Positions 42,232 through 50,753 of a DNA stretch of 64,000 nt are shown here, one piece after another (the first letter of the stretch is position 1; every line of letters begins with the position of its first letter). The stretch lies in the NCBI GenBank assembly GCA_959602045.1, contig CAUGRT010000008.1:1-64000 (forward strand), read 5' to 3'. A model generated the notes under the pieces. The model made no database searches, was not told where the DNA came from, and saw nothing but the letters and a program-made list of their open reading frames with translations. The DNA is from an uncultured Clostridia bacterium. Lineage in GTDB: Bacteria > Bacillota > Clostridia > UBA1381. Both the position numbers and the translations under genes were made by a program.

Positions 42232-44145
42232 ATGAAAAAATTTATCTCCTCTATTCTCGCCGCAGCTGTCTGTTTTTCCTCTGTCGCCTTTGCAAAATCC
42301 GACAGTCTGATAGACGGCAATATTGATAAAATGCGTGATCTGCTCTATGAAAAGGACTTTCGTGTGTTTACGGAAAACTCACCGGAATGTTCCGTCTATT
42401 ATGGCGCGAAGTTCGAGCCGCGCTCCGGCGTTATTCTTGGCACGCCCGAAAACTGCAAATTCGAAGGCATTAACAACGGTATCAACACCTGCTATGACTG
42501 GTTTGTTCCATCGGATGAAATCACCAATGATCGGGTGGCACGCGAGGAAATCGCCGAAGTTCCGAGCAATCACACTGAATTAATCGGATGGAACTGGAAT
42601 TTCAGTTCGCAAAAACCCATCGACATGAACCGCTACGAAAACTATATCAAAAATTATATTGATCGGCTCGCCGCAATGGGCAAGGATATTTTACTGGTAT
42701 TCGGAAAAGAAATGAATATTGACGATAATTTCCTGGATGAGCAAGTGTTTATTGATTGCTTCCGCTATGTTGCAAACTATGCCCATACCAAGGAAAACAT
42801 CGCGATGGTCTGGGCGCCCAACGACACCGGCGGTCTGGATACGCAGCTGATTGATTTTTATCCCGGCAGCGAGTATGTCGATTGGATCGGTTGCAGCCTA
42901 TACACCATGCCCCATTTCACCGGGAATAAGCATGCCGATGACGGCGCCAATATGTGCTTTATTATGGGCGATTACGCCAATCCGGTCATGCGCGCAAAGG
43001 TGATTCATCGCTTTATGACCGAATACGGAATCCAAAAACCGGTATTTATCACCGAGGGCGGCGTTGGCTATGTAGATCCGGATGGAACGGATTATACCGA
43101 CTGGTCGGTGCAGCAGCTGCGGAAATACTACGGTGAGTTGGTTCGCGTTTATCCCGAATTTAAGTGCATTGTGTCTTTCAACAACTATGTAGCGGACGGT
43201 GATTACTATCGTTATGACATGGGTAATAATCCCACGCTGCTGGAGAATATGCAGTATCTGGCACAGGATCCGATTTTTATCACTCATTACCCCGATAACG
43301 CTCCGATTTCTTATACCGAGGTCTTTGACGGGATTGATTTTATCGACAAAATCAAAATTTCGGCATACGGATACATGCCGAAAAATCAATGGATGACGGT
43401 AAGATACATTATTGATGATGAGGTGGTTAAGGAAACCTCCTATCCGCCGTATCCCTATGAAACCACAAACATGACCGAGGGAAACCATCATCTCCGCACC
43501 GAATTTTACCGCGACGGCGACTTGGTGCGTGCATTGGACTATGACTTTGGTTTTAAGCGCACGCCGCCTGAGCCGCAGCGTGTGTATCATGATGAGGCGG
43601 ATTCCGGCAGCTGCAAATTCTCGGATATGAACGATATGCCTGCCGAGATGAAAAACGCCGCCGCGAAGCTTTCCGAAAAAGGAATTATCACCGGAAAAAG
43701 CACCGAACACTTTGCCCCCTCCGATAATGTCACTCGTGCAGAGCTGGCAGCCATGCTGTCACGCGCATTTCAACTCAATAACGGTACTGCGGAATTTGGG
43801 GATGTTGTGGCAGATGCCTGGTATCATCCGTATGTTGCCGCGGTCGGTACCGCCGGAATTATGAACGGCTTTGAAAACGGGAATTTTGATCCCAATGCCT
43901 CAATCACGAACGAACAGCTTTCAGCCGTGACGGCGCGTTATCGGCTCGCTCACGGCGGACTGATGCCGAATCTGGCATTAACCTTTGCGGATTCCGTCAG
44001 CGACTGGGCGCAGGATTTTGTCCGTGTTGCCGTAGCGGACGGCTTTGCCTTGCCTTACGATGACAATACTTTCAAGGGCGGAAAATCCGTAACACGCGGC
44101 GATTGCGCCGTAATTCTCAATCGTCTTTTGGCGATATTGCAATAA
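42232..44145 (+). CDS. Secreted GH26-like glycosidase with C-terminal SLH repeats
   Basis: This 637-residue exported protein has a signal peptide (1-22, ending VAFA). Residues 30-380 look like a GH26-type (beta/alpha)8 fold: LLVFGKEMN near 165 would hold the acid/base Glu. NIAMVWAPND and YVDWIGCSLY follow, and PVFITEGGVG near 280 would hold the nucleophile Glu. GH26 members cut beta-mannan or mixed-linkage glucan. Here the usual Asn/Gly after EMN differs (EMNIDD), so activity and substrate are open. A beta-rich region (about 385-450) and three SLH motifs (GKSTEHFAPSDNVTRAELAAM, NGNFDPNASITNEQLS, DNTFKGGKSVTRGDCAV) complete the protein. Confidence 0.8.
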   Translation: MKKFISSILAAAVCFSSVAFAKSDSLIDGNIDKMRDLLYEKDFRVFTENSPECSVYYGAKFEPRSGVILGTPENCKFEGINNGINTCYDWFVPSDEITNDRVAREEIAEVPSNHTELIGWNWNFSSQKPIDMNRYENYIKNYIDRLAAMGKDILLVFGKEMNIDDNFLDEQVFIDCFRYVANYAHTKENIAMVWAPNDTGGLDTQLIDFYPGSEYVDWIGCSLYTMPHFTGNKHADDGANMCFIMGDYANPVMRAKVIHRFMTEYGIQKPVFITEGGVGYVDPDGTDYTDWSVQQLRKYYGELVRVYPEFKCIVSFNNYVADGDYYRYDMGNNPTLLENMQYLAQDPIFITHYPDNAPISYTEVFDGIDFIDKIKISAYGYMPKNQWMTVRYIIDDEVVKETSYPPYPYETTNMTEGNHHLRTEFYRDGDLVRALDYDFGFKRTPPEPQRVYHDEADSGSCKFSDMNDMPAEMKNAAAKLSEKGIITGKSTEHFAPSDNVTRAELAAMLSRAFQLNNGTAEFGDVVADAWYHPYVAAVGTAGIMNGFENGNFDPNASITNEQLSAVTARYRLAHGGLMPNLALTFADSVSDWAQDFVRVAVADGFALPYDDNTFKGGKSVTRGDCAVILNRLLAILQ

Positions 44146-44150
44146 GAATT

Positions 44151-44184
44151 AAGGAGCCGAAAAACATCGGCTCCTTAATTTTTT
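44151..44184 (+). terminator. Terminator of the GH26-like gene
   Basis: AAGGAGCCGA pairs perfectly with TCGGCTCCTT around six bases, followed by AATTTTTTT. It may also serve the convergent amidase gene. Confidence 0.92.
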
Positions 44185-44209
44185 TCAATAATGCGAACCC
44201 AAAAGCACC

Positions 44210-45055
44210 TTATTCTGTCGTTTCCAGAATCTTTGCCAGGCGATACATCACTGTGCAAACCCAAAGCTTTTCATCATTCAAATTCAGTCCCGCTCCCGTG
44301 CCTTTGATAATACCGCGTTCCACGCACCACTGCACCGCTTCATGCGCCCACTGCGGCATATTTTTATCGACATAGTTATAAATCATCGGATGCTCCAGGG
44401 TGTATAATCTCGGCTCCAATTGATGATTTATAATATCATAAGCATTGGTAAGCGATTTATCAATCGCGTCTACCCTTGCTTTTAATGCATTAAACTGCTC
44501 CATATCCATTTTCTCCTCTTCAATCAACGCCCAGTCGGGGTTTCCATATCCTAAAATTCTTGAATACCCCATCGAATAGCTCTTTGCGCAAAACGCACCA
44601 CCGTTAGCAATCGCCATATTGCCCTCTGCGGTATTTCCCTCGTATGTGTAGACCCTGCCGCCGCTGCACGCATAAACAATGCCTGTATGCGTACTGACAG
44701 AGCCGTTCCAGAAAAAGATAATATCTCCGGGTTGGGGCGTATACCCTGCCCGATCATGCCAGCGTCCGCGCTTTTTCCAATCATTCACGCCATACGGGCA
44801 ATAGGCATACGGCGTCAGAATTTTTGACGCCTTTTCATATCCCAGTGCATCGTAAAAAATCACCGTTACCGCGACCGCACACCACGGCTGCCCCTGATAA
44901 TTTCCAAATCCGTATTCCGCATATTTTTTTGCAAAAATCGTATAATTCGCACTGCCCGAATTGGCAGTTTTATCTTCAAGCATGGAATTGCTTGCTTTCT
45001 CCAAATAGCCGACATAGCTTTTTGCCAGCGCAAGCACCTTGCCCACCTCACTCAT
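44210..45055 (-). CDS. CHAP-like cell-wall amidase/endopeptidase with SLH-like tail
   Basis: This 281-residue protein resembles phage-type lysins. The CHAP-like domain (about 1-165) has the candidate catalytic Cys in YQGQPWCAVAVTVIFYDALG near residue 57 and the His in STHTGIVYACSGGRVYTYEGN near 135. It has no signal peptide, so release would need a holin, lysis or a non-classical route. A helical linker precedes a C-terminal segment (MPQWAHEAVQWCVERGIIKG) that resembles one SLH repeat and may target the wall. The start is the ATG at 45055 with AGGAGG eight bases before it. It stands alone, with no other phage genes nearby. Confidence 0.75.
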   Translation of the reverse strand: MSEVGKVLALAKSYVGYLEKASNSMLEDKTANSGSANYTIFAKKYAEYGFGNYQGQPWCAVAVTVIFYDALGYEKASKILTPYAYCPYGVNDWKKRGRWHDRAGYTPQPGDIIFFWNGSVSTHTGIVYACSGGRVYTYEGNTAEGNMAIANGGAFCAKSYSMGYSRILGYGNPDWALIEEEKMDMEQFNALKARVDAIDKSLTNAYDIINHQLEPRLYTLEHPMIYNYVDKNMPQWAHEAVQWCVERGIIKGTGAGLNLNDEKLWVCTVMYRLAKILETTE

Positions 45056-45180
45056 CCTCCTCGCCTCCTTTTTATTACGCAAAAATTCCATGATCTCCTA
45101 TTTATATAGTACGGAAGATGAAATCGTTTTGTTACTGAGTTATTGAATGAAATAAAAACAACAAAACTACGCATATGTAT

Positions 45181-45225
45181 TTGTATAATTTAACTATGTA
45201 CATAGTCAAATTAATATATTATAAT
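45181..45225. promoter_or_regulatory. Divergent promoter region with a perfect 14-bp palindrome
   Basis: ACTATGTACATAGT (45193-45206) is a perfect palindrome. It overlaps the -35 zone of a plus-strand promoter (TATAAT at 45220-45225) toward the RHH gene. It also overlaps a possible minus promoter (TTGACT 45209-45204, 17 bp, ATACAA 45186-45181) toward the amidase. It looks like an operator, most simply for the RHH protein. Confidence 0.6.
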
Positions 45226-45278
45226 AAAAAAGAATATAAAGTCTTGATAGATTTAAGGTTGAAAAGAGGTGTTTTTTT

Positions 45279-45470
45279 ATGCCTGATGATAAAAAAAGCA
45301 AAAAAACTTTATATGACATAGAGTATGCAAAAAACAAACTAAAGAGAATCCCCTTAGATGTGACAAAAGAAAAATATGCTGATATAAAAAAGGCAGCAGA
45401 AAATTCAAATGAGAGCGTAAATGGATTTATTAAAAAAGCAATTGATATGCGCCTAAAAAATGATGAATAA
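45279..45470 (+). CDS. Small ribbon-helix-helix (Arc-type) DNA-binding protein
   Basis: This 63-residue basic protein has a beta strand LKRIPLDVTKEKYADIKKAA and the helices AAENSNESVNGFIKKAIDMRL, the pattern of Arc/MetJ-type antitoxins and repressors. No toxin gene lies beside it, so it is an orphan antitoxin or a plain repressor. The gene is much more AT-rich than its neighbours, hinting at recent transfer. AGAGGTG precedes the ATG. It would bind as a dimer, fitting the palindrome just upstream. Confidence 0.75.
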   Translation: MPDDKKSKKTLYDIEYAKNKLKRIPLDVTKEKYADIKKAAENSNESVNGFIKKAIDMRLKNDE

Positions 45471-45518
45471 AATTCAAAGCGGTCAAAGCTGCTCTTTTCC
45501 TATCTAAATGTACCGCAC

Positions 45519-45616
45519 GAAAATTCAACCGTTTTTCGCTCTATTCCGGCTCAAACATCCGCTACGCTGCGCGGAGTAGAACTCGCCTCTATAGACTGAA
45601 AAACAGTTGAATTTTC
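45519..45616 (-). repeat. Dispersed foldback element, copy F
   Basis: Long-core copy. Arms GAAAATTCAACCGTTTTTC and GAAAAACAGTTGAATTTTC pair with one wobble, then TCTAT/ATAGA. It lies between the convergent ends of the RHH gene and the sugar-binding protein gene. Confidence 0.92.
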
Positions 45617-45656
45617 TATCCAAAGTTTTATTTCATATTGTGTTCTTTTTTATTCG

Positions 45657-46622
45657 TCAATGAAACCGAAAAATCAATTTCTGGATTCCCGGATCAAACA
45701 AATTCTCTCGCGTAACTTTCGTCACAGCCGTATGAATCTGTTTTTCACCATCACCCTCACCGGAAACAAGCTCCGCCGCCTTTTCAACGCCCAAATACCC
45801 GATTGCAAACGGATTCTGAACAATCAGCGTATCCATTTCCCCCGTTTCGAGCATCTCAATAGACGCTATATTGGTATCAAATCCCACTCCCTGTACCTTA
45901 TCGGCTAAGGAAAGCTGTTTAATCGCATTGCCGATTCCCAACGTCATCCACTCATTAAATCCGACCAATACGTTAATCTCCGGATTGTTCTTCAGCAGCG
46001 ACACCGCTCCTGCCGTTGCACTTTCCGTATTGCTTGAAACATTCACCGCCGCCGCGATTTCAGCATTGGGAATCCCCTTGATATACTCCCGAAACCCCTC
46101 CTCGCGCTGTCTGCCATTGTCGGTGCTTTCATAGTAATTCAGCAGTCCAATCCGAATGTTGCTTTCCGGTGCAAATCCCTTGACAGCCGCCTCTCCGGCA
46201 ACACGCCCTGCCGTAAAATTATCCGTTCCGATAAACATACTGACCTGCTTGGAATCGACATCGCTGTCAATCGTAACAACCTTGACGCCGCTGCGCACCG
46301 CTTCATCCACGGTTTCGGCGGATTTCTCGAAGTCAATCGCCGAAAGCACAATCGCGTCCGCACCGTTTTGAACCGCCTTTGCAATCAGCTCGTTCTGAAC
46401 AACGTAATCCTCTTCGTTTTCCGGTCCCTCAAAGCTGACCGAAACATTGTACTCCGTTGCCGCCGATTCCACGCCGCTCTTTACCGTATGCCAAAAATCC
46501 GAGTCAACTGCCTTGACAATCACTGCAATCTCTTTCTTGTCGTTCTCCCCACCGGCACAGGAGCATAACGCCGCCGTCAGCAGCATGCATAAAAGCAATA
46601 ATAAGATGTTATTCTTTCTCAT
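45657..46622 (-). CDS. Sugar-binding lipoprotein (periplasmic-binding type I), likely sensory
   Basis: This 321-residue substrate-binding protein has a lipobox TAALCSCAG (Cys near 21). The ribose/galactose-type fold shows DSDFWHTVKSGVESAATEYNV, NGADAIVLSAIDFEKS, VVTIDSDVDSKQVSMFIGTDNFTAGRVAGE and FDTNIASIEMLETGEMD. It is encoded 28 bp below the histidine kinase rather than with the permease, while MglB serves the transporter. It therefore probably presents sugar to the kinase's outer domain. The start is ATG 46622 with GGAG eight bases before it. A TTTCGG-CGA-CCGAAA hairpin overlaps the leader. The ligand is unknown. Confidence 0.88.
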   Translation of the reverse strand: MRKNNILLLLLCMLLTAALCSCAGGENDKKEIAVIVKAVDSDFWHTVKSGVESAATEYNVSVSFEGPENEEDYVVQNELIAKAVQNGADAIVLSAIDFEKSAETVDEAVRSGVKVVTIDSDVDSKQVSMFIGTDNFTAGRVAGEAAVKGFAPESNIRIGLLNYYESTDNGRQREEGFREYIKGIPNAEIAAAVNVSSNTESATAGAVSLLKNNPEINVLVGFNEWMTLGIGNAIKQLSLADKVQGVGFDTNIASIEMLETGEMDTLIVQNPFAIGYLGVEKAAELVSGEGDGEKQIHTAVTKVTRENLFDPGIQKLIFRFH

Positions 46623-46634
46623 TTCCAATACTCC

Positions 46635-46649
46635 TTTCGGTCGCCGAAA
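46635..46649 (-). promoter_or_regulatory. Hairpin abutting the Shine-Dalgarno of the sugar-binding protein gene
   Basis: TTTCGG and CCGAAA pair around CGA. The last stem bases touch GGAG, so folding could hide the ribosome-binding site. Confidence 0.55.
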
Positions 46650-46650
46650 T

Positions 46651-48390
46651 TCAGCCGTTTTTTTCTTGCTCCGCCGTAATCTTCGGGATTCTCGCGATGA
46701 CGGTAGTCCCTACATCCAATTCACTCCGGATCGTCAAGCCATACTTATCGCCAAAGTAAATTTTCAGCCGATCATTCACATTTTTCACGCCAATCCCACT
46801 GGAATCACTGCGCTCCTTTTGTAAAATCCGCCGACATTGCTCCTCCGTCATTCCCACGCCATTGTCTGACACCGTAATCAAAATATCCTTTTCATCATCC
46901 GGCGCCTGCTGAACCGAAATTTTAATTTCGCCATCATCCACCAATCGGTCAATGCCATGATAAATCGCATTCTCGATCAGCGGCTGCACCGTAATTTTGT
47001 TGCATAAATATTTCTCCAGTGCAGGATCAATATCAAAACTGTAGACAAACTGATCCCGATACCGAAAGCTTTGTATGATCAGATAATTCTGCGCATGACG
47101 CATTTCATCCTTGATCGTAATCAGCTCATGACCGCGGCTGATACTGATTCGGAATAACCGCGCCAGTGCACTGACCATTTTTGACGCTTCCTCAGTCTTT
47201 CCCTGCTCGCACATCCATTGGATGGAATCGAGCGTGTTATACAGAAAATGCGGATTGATCTGCGCCTGAAGCGCCTTCAATTCTGTTTTCCGAAGCTCCG
47301 TTTCCTCCTTGCGGACGCGCTCCATCAGCTTTTGGATTCTGCCCGACATATGCTCAAATGAAACGGAAAGAACCCTTAATTCCGTTACCGTTTCCGTACC
47401 GCCCAAAAAGCGGAAATGATCCGCGTCAGTTTCAAACTGCTTCATCGCCCGAATCAGCGACTGAACCGGCCGATTGACAATGCGCGAATAAATCGCAAGA
47501 ACAAGCAGCGCAATCATCGCGCAGCTGAAAAAAGCAATCAGAATACTGATAATGATCTGTGTTCTGCGCTCTGCCGCCAGCTCATCCGTAAAGCTGACTC
47601 CCACAATACGCCACCTCTGATCCTCCGTGGATTTCAGCGTATAAATAACATTCTTCTCATAACTGCTCCCCTCCGGAAGTGTGGAGAGAAACTCCGTATT
47701 TTCCTCTTTTAATCCCGAAAACAGAAGCTGCTGCTGCGGATGGTAAACCATGCCGCCATCCTTATCAATAATAAAACAATATCCTCGCCTGCCGACACTG
47801 ACGCGATCAATATTCTTTGCAATTTCGGAAAAGTTAAAATCAACAGCAATATAAGCGCCGGCTCCCAAAACCGGCGGCTCTGCTTTGACCGCAACCGTCA
47901 CCACCCAGGGATATTCGCCCTCAAAAAGCGTCTGCACATGCGGCGCGGAAATCGCGACCCCCTCCGCACTCTCAAACAGCTTTTTGTCAAAGGACAAATC
48001 GCGGTAAACCACACTCTTACGCACCTCGCCGCTGCCGGTACAACCGATAATTTCCCCATTCTCGCCATATACCGTCACCGCATAAATATCCTCTTGAATG
48101 GATGTCAGCGTAGAGATTTTATTCTCAAATTCCGCCGCACTCTCCATTTTCCCGATTGCCCCATGAATCAGCGTCAGCTTTTGTTTCATCGAATCAAAAT
48201 AATGATTGATCGACATCTGCGTCTGACCCACCGCCTGCTCGGAGCTTAGATAAGCGTCGCGCATCAGCGCATGACTGTAGACCGACGCAAAAACCGCAAT
48301 ACAAACCGAAACCGCCGCAATTGCCGCGGCTGTAACGGAAAGCACGGTAATAGCAGATAAGCTGACGGAAAAACGGCGGCTCTTTCTCAT
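46651..48390 (-). CDS. YesM-type sensor histidine kinase
   Basis: This 579-residue membrane kinase has two helices (about 13-37 and 280-300) around a Cache-like outer domain. HAMP follows, then the His_kinase domain (TELKALQAQINPHFLYNTLDSIQWM, His near 375) and HATPase_c with VTVSDNGVGM and SSGIGVKNVNDRLKIYFG. It would phosphorylate the adjacent AraC-type regulator in response to sugar or its binding protein. The ATG at 48390 fits the ribosome-binding site AGGATG better than the one 12 bases above. It is part of the mgl region operon, 42 bp below the regulator gene. Confidence 0.95.
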   Translation of the reverse strand: MRKSRRFSVSLSAITVLSVTAAAIAAVSVCIAVFASVYSHALMRDAYLSSEQAVGQTQMSINHYFDSMKQKLTLIHGAIGKMESAAEFENKISTLTSIQEDIYAVTVYGENGEIIGCTGSGEVRKSVVYRDLSFDKKLFESAEGVAISAPHVQTLFEGEYPWVVTVAVKAEPPVLGAGAYIAVDFNFSEIAKNIDRVSVGRRGYCFIIDKDGGMVYHPQQQLLFSGLKEENTEFLSTLPEGSSYEKNVIYTLKSTEDQRWRIVGVSFTDELAAERRTQIIISILIAFFSCAMIALLVLAIYSRIVNRPVQSLIRAMKQFETDADHFRFLGGTETVTELRVLSVSFEHMSGRIQKLMERVRKEETELRKTELKALQAQINPHFLYNTLDSIQWMCEQGKTEEASKMVSALARLFRISISRGHELITIKDEMRHAQNYLIIQSFRYRDQFVYSFDIDPALEKYLCNKITVQPLIENAIYHGIDRLVDDGEIKISVQQAPDDEKDILITVSDNGVGMTEEQCRRILQKERSDSSGIGVKNVNDRLKIYFGDKYGLTIRSELDVGTTVIARIPKITAEQEKNG

Positions 48391-48432
48391 AACGATAAAC
48401 ATCCTTTCACAAGCTTCTCAAATCTCATAAAA

Positions 48433-50025
48433 TCACACATTCCGGCTCGTGCTTCTGACCTTGTTGGGCGATTCGCCGTAAAACTTCTTAAAGCAATAGC
48501 TGAAATAGTGCTGATCACTGTAGCCGCACTTCTCGGCAATCTCCAAAATTTTCATCGTGGAGCATACCAACAGGTCATACGCGGTTTTCATCCGCCGCTC
48601 GGTCAGCAGCGTGATAAAATTCTTTTTCTTCGTTTTCTTAATCAGCGCACTCAAATAATTGGGACTGACCGCCAATTCGTTGCTGACTCCGGTCAGGGAA
48701 AGCTCCTCATCGGAGAACCGTTCATTAATAATCTGCACAACGCGATCGCAAAGCACCTCGGATTCGCGCCGCTGCAAATTCGAAATAAACGACTTTGCAT
48801 TTTCGCAAAAATCAATTAATTCGTTTTTGATTCCCGTCTGGCTGCTATATGATGTTACACGCGTAAAAATCGGATTTGCTGAAAACAACTCCAGAATCTC
48901 CGCTTTGTCGTCCGTAACATTGCTGACTACGCGATAAACCGTCGCAATAATCTGCATCACCAATAAATCCGCATTCTCCGGCGTATTACTGGTAAAAATC
49001 TCACTGATAAACGCGTCAATTGCGCCGCTTTGCCCTACCTTTAAAAGCTGTTCCAGTTTTAGTATGGTCTTTTCCAGCTGATCAATTTCAAATTCACCGT
49101 CACGCTCCTGGTCGTTAATAAAACGCACCTCGCCGGCGCCGTCAGTAGTATATCTTCTCGCAGTGACTGCTTGAAAATAAGCGCCCGCGCATCCGGATAA
49201 TGCCGAAAATTCACGGCTGATTCCAATCGTACAGCTTTGATTTAACATTCTTTTCGCGGTCTGCACCGTTTCACGAAGCGGCAGCTCCAGAATATTCGAC
49301 ATCTCGCCCTCATTCTGCGTTACCACCAGCGTCACGGCTCTTCCGTAAACAATAAAGCTGACCGAATACAAGTAATGCGACAGAACCGTATCTATAAAAT
49401 CCGCATGCTCCTTGCCGGTGCAGGAAACTCCGTCACTGTTTTTAAATTTTGAAACAAGCACGCAAAAACGAGGGGATGTCCCCTTTTTGATAATACCCAA
49501 TTCCTCCGCACGCGCCGTCAGCTCCGCCTCCTCCGGCTGTTCCTCATTGCTCCCCAGCATCAGCGGCAGCAAAAACCGATCTAACGACAGCCTGTGCAGC
49601 TGTTTTTGCAAGTCCGCGTCCGGCGCGGCAATCACGCTGCCGAGTTTTTCATCCATCCGGCGGCGTATTTCAAAAAGCTCCTCCGACATTTCCGCCGACG
49701 AAATCGGCTTCAGAAGGTAGCTGATAATATTATAGTTGATCGCTGTCTGAGCATATTCAAAGCTATCGTATCCGCTTAAAATTACGATTTGCGTTGCCGG
49801 CCGCAGCTCACGCACACGCGCCGCAAGCTCCAGACCGGAAATCATCGGCATCTTAATATCGGTAAGAATCAAATCCGGCTCCAGACTTTCCACAACATCC
49901 AGTGCCTCAACGCCGTTTTCCGCTTCTCCGATGACCTCAAACCCGGCAGCCGCCCAATTGACTCTCTCAATCAGCGCACGCCGCTGGTCATGCTCGTCCT
50001 CTACGACAAGAACGGTATAATTCAT
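48433..50025 (-). CDS. YesN-type AraC-family response regulator
   Basis: This 530-residue cytoplasmic regulator has a receiver domain (1-120: TVLVVEDEHDQRRALIERV, phospho-Asp in DLILTDIKMPMISG near 55), a long middle domain (about 150-400) and a C-terminal AraC double helix-turn-helix (about 425-525: LSLTGVSNELAVSPNYLSALIKK, ILEIAEKCGYSDQHYFSYCFKKFYGESPNKVR). It likely activates the mglBAC genes above it, whose promoter has a good -10 but no -35. The start at 50025 has GGAG six bases before it and a GCCGCC/GGCGGC hairpin above. Confidence 0.95.
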   Translation of the reverse strand: MNYTVLVVEDEHDQRRALIERVNWAAAGFEVIGEAENGVEALDVVESLEPDLILTDIKMPMISGLELAARVRELRPATQIVILSGYDSFEYAQTAINYNIISYLLKPISSAEMSEELFEIRRRMDEKLGSVIAAPDADLQKQLHRLSLDRFLLPLMLGSNEEQPEEAELTARAEELGIIKKGTSPRFCVLVSKFKNSDGVSCTGKEHADFIDTVLSHYLYSVSFIVYGRAVTLVVTQNEGEMSNILELPLRETVQTAKRMLNQSCTIGISREFSALSGCAGAYFQAVTARRYTTDGAGEVRFINDQERDGEFEIDQLEKTILKLEQLLKVGQSGAIDAFISEIFTSNTPENADLLVMQIIATVYRVVSNVTDDKAEILELFSANPIFTRVTSYSSQTGIKNELIDFCENAKSFISNLQRRESEVLCDRVVQIINERFSDEELSLTGVSNELAVSPNYLSALIKKTKKKNFITLLTERRMKTAYDLLVCSTMKILEIAEKCGYSDQHYFSYCFKKFYGESPNKVRSTSRNV

Positions 50026-50040
50026 TGTAATCTCCATTCC

Positions 50041-50059
50041 GCCGCCATGCTCCGGCGGC
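50041..50059 (-). promoter_or_regulatory. GC hairpin upstream of the response-regulator Shine-Dalgarno
   Basis: GCCGCC and GGCGGC pair around seven bases. The bases from this stem through GGAATGGAGATT are the same as in front of rsmF. Confidence 0.6.
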
Positions 50060-50178
50060 ATAAATCGTGTTTTTTGCCGAAAAAATCAATCATTCGTCTA
50101 TATATTTTCAGTATACCATCAAATGTCTGAAAAATCAATCATTTTTTCCGCAGCCATGAATTAAAATTCCTGCCATAA

Positions 50179-50356
50179 AAAACAAACCCTGTTTTCAGCC
50201 TACCGTAAAACGCAATTTCGGCACGCTTCGGGGGCTTGAGTCAGAGAAAGGAGAGAAACGGGTGTCCGAACCGTTGTACAGTCCGTCCCATTTCGAAAAC
50301 TCATACTATCATGCCGTCCTCCGCGCCAACGATAAGCTGGAAACAGGGTTTGTTTT
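50179..50356. repeat. 178-bp foldback element in the sugar operon
   Basis: AAAACAAACCCTGTTTTCAGC (50179-50199) faces GCTGGAAACAGGGTTTGTTTT (50336-50356): 20 of 21 pairs plus one wobble. The interior has no clear gene. It fills the 340-bp gap between the response regulator gene and the small membrane protein gene and begins eight bases below the latter's stop. No second copy occurs in this window. Confidence 0.75.
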
Positions 50357-50364
50357 GAGATTCT

Positions 50365-50730
50365 TTATTTCTGCCATCCGGCATAAAGCGTCATGCTGCC
50401 CGTCACCGGATCATTCTCCGCGTCCCATTTTTGGGTGCAGTCCCGATCGGTGTACCAACCGGTAAACTGCCATCCCTCCTTGACCGGATCCTCCGGCGCA
50501 ACGGTTTCGGAATACATCGCCTTGACCGGCTCAATATAAGAACCGCCATCCGTATCGAATTTGACCGTAAATCCGTTATTGCTGACAATAAAGATTCCGG
50601 CTGCAATCAATACCGCAATCAGGGAAGTTACCATGATATTCGCGGCCTTGACCGACATATTCACCTTTGCATATAATCCGCCCGTGCGGCGCACCGGCGC
50701 CTCTGCCGTTGTATGATTTGTTTCCGTCAT
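50365..50730 (-). CDS. Small membrane-anchored protein with one InlB/Flg_new-type repeat
   Basis: This 121-residue protein has a membrane helix at about 32-54 (ANIMVTSLIAVLIAAGIFIV). Outside it carries one InlB-like beta repeat: FTVKFDTDGGSYIEPVKAMYSETVAPEDPVKEGWQFTGWYTDRDC and MTLYAGWQK. Such repeats usually occur in tandem in adhesins, so a single copy tied to a sugar transporter is odd. It lies 23 bp below mglC in the same operon. The start with GGAGG eight bases before it is chosen; a second ATG one codon up is possible. Function is unknown. Confidence 0.8.
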   Translation of the reverse strand: MTETNHTTAEAPVRRTGGLYAKVNMSVKAANIMVTSLIAVLIAAGIFIVSNNGFTVKFDTDGGSYIEPVKAMYSETVAPEDPVKEGWQFTGWYTDRDCTQKWDAENDPVTGSMTLYAGWQK

Positions 50731-50753
50731 CATGATAACCTCCATTCAATTCC

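Noticed and set aside
44210..45470. Prophage remnant
   Set aside because: Only one lysin-like gene and one RHH gene are present. No capsid, tail, integrase or terminase genes flank them.
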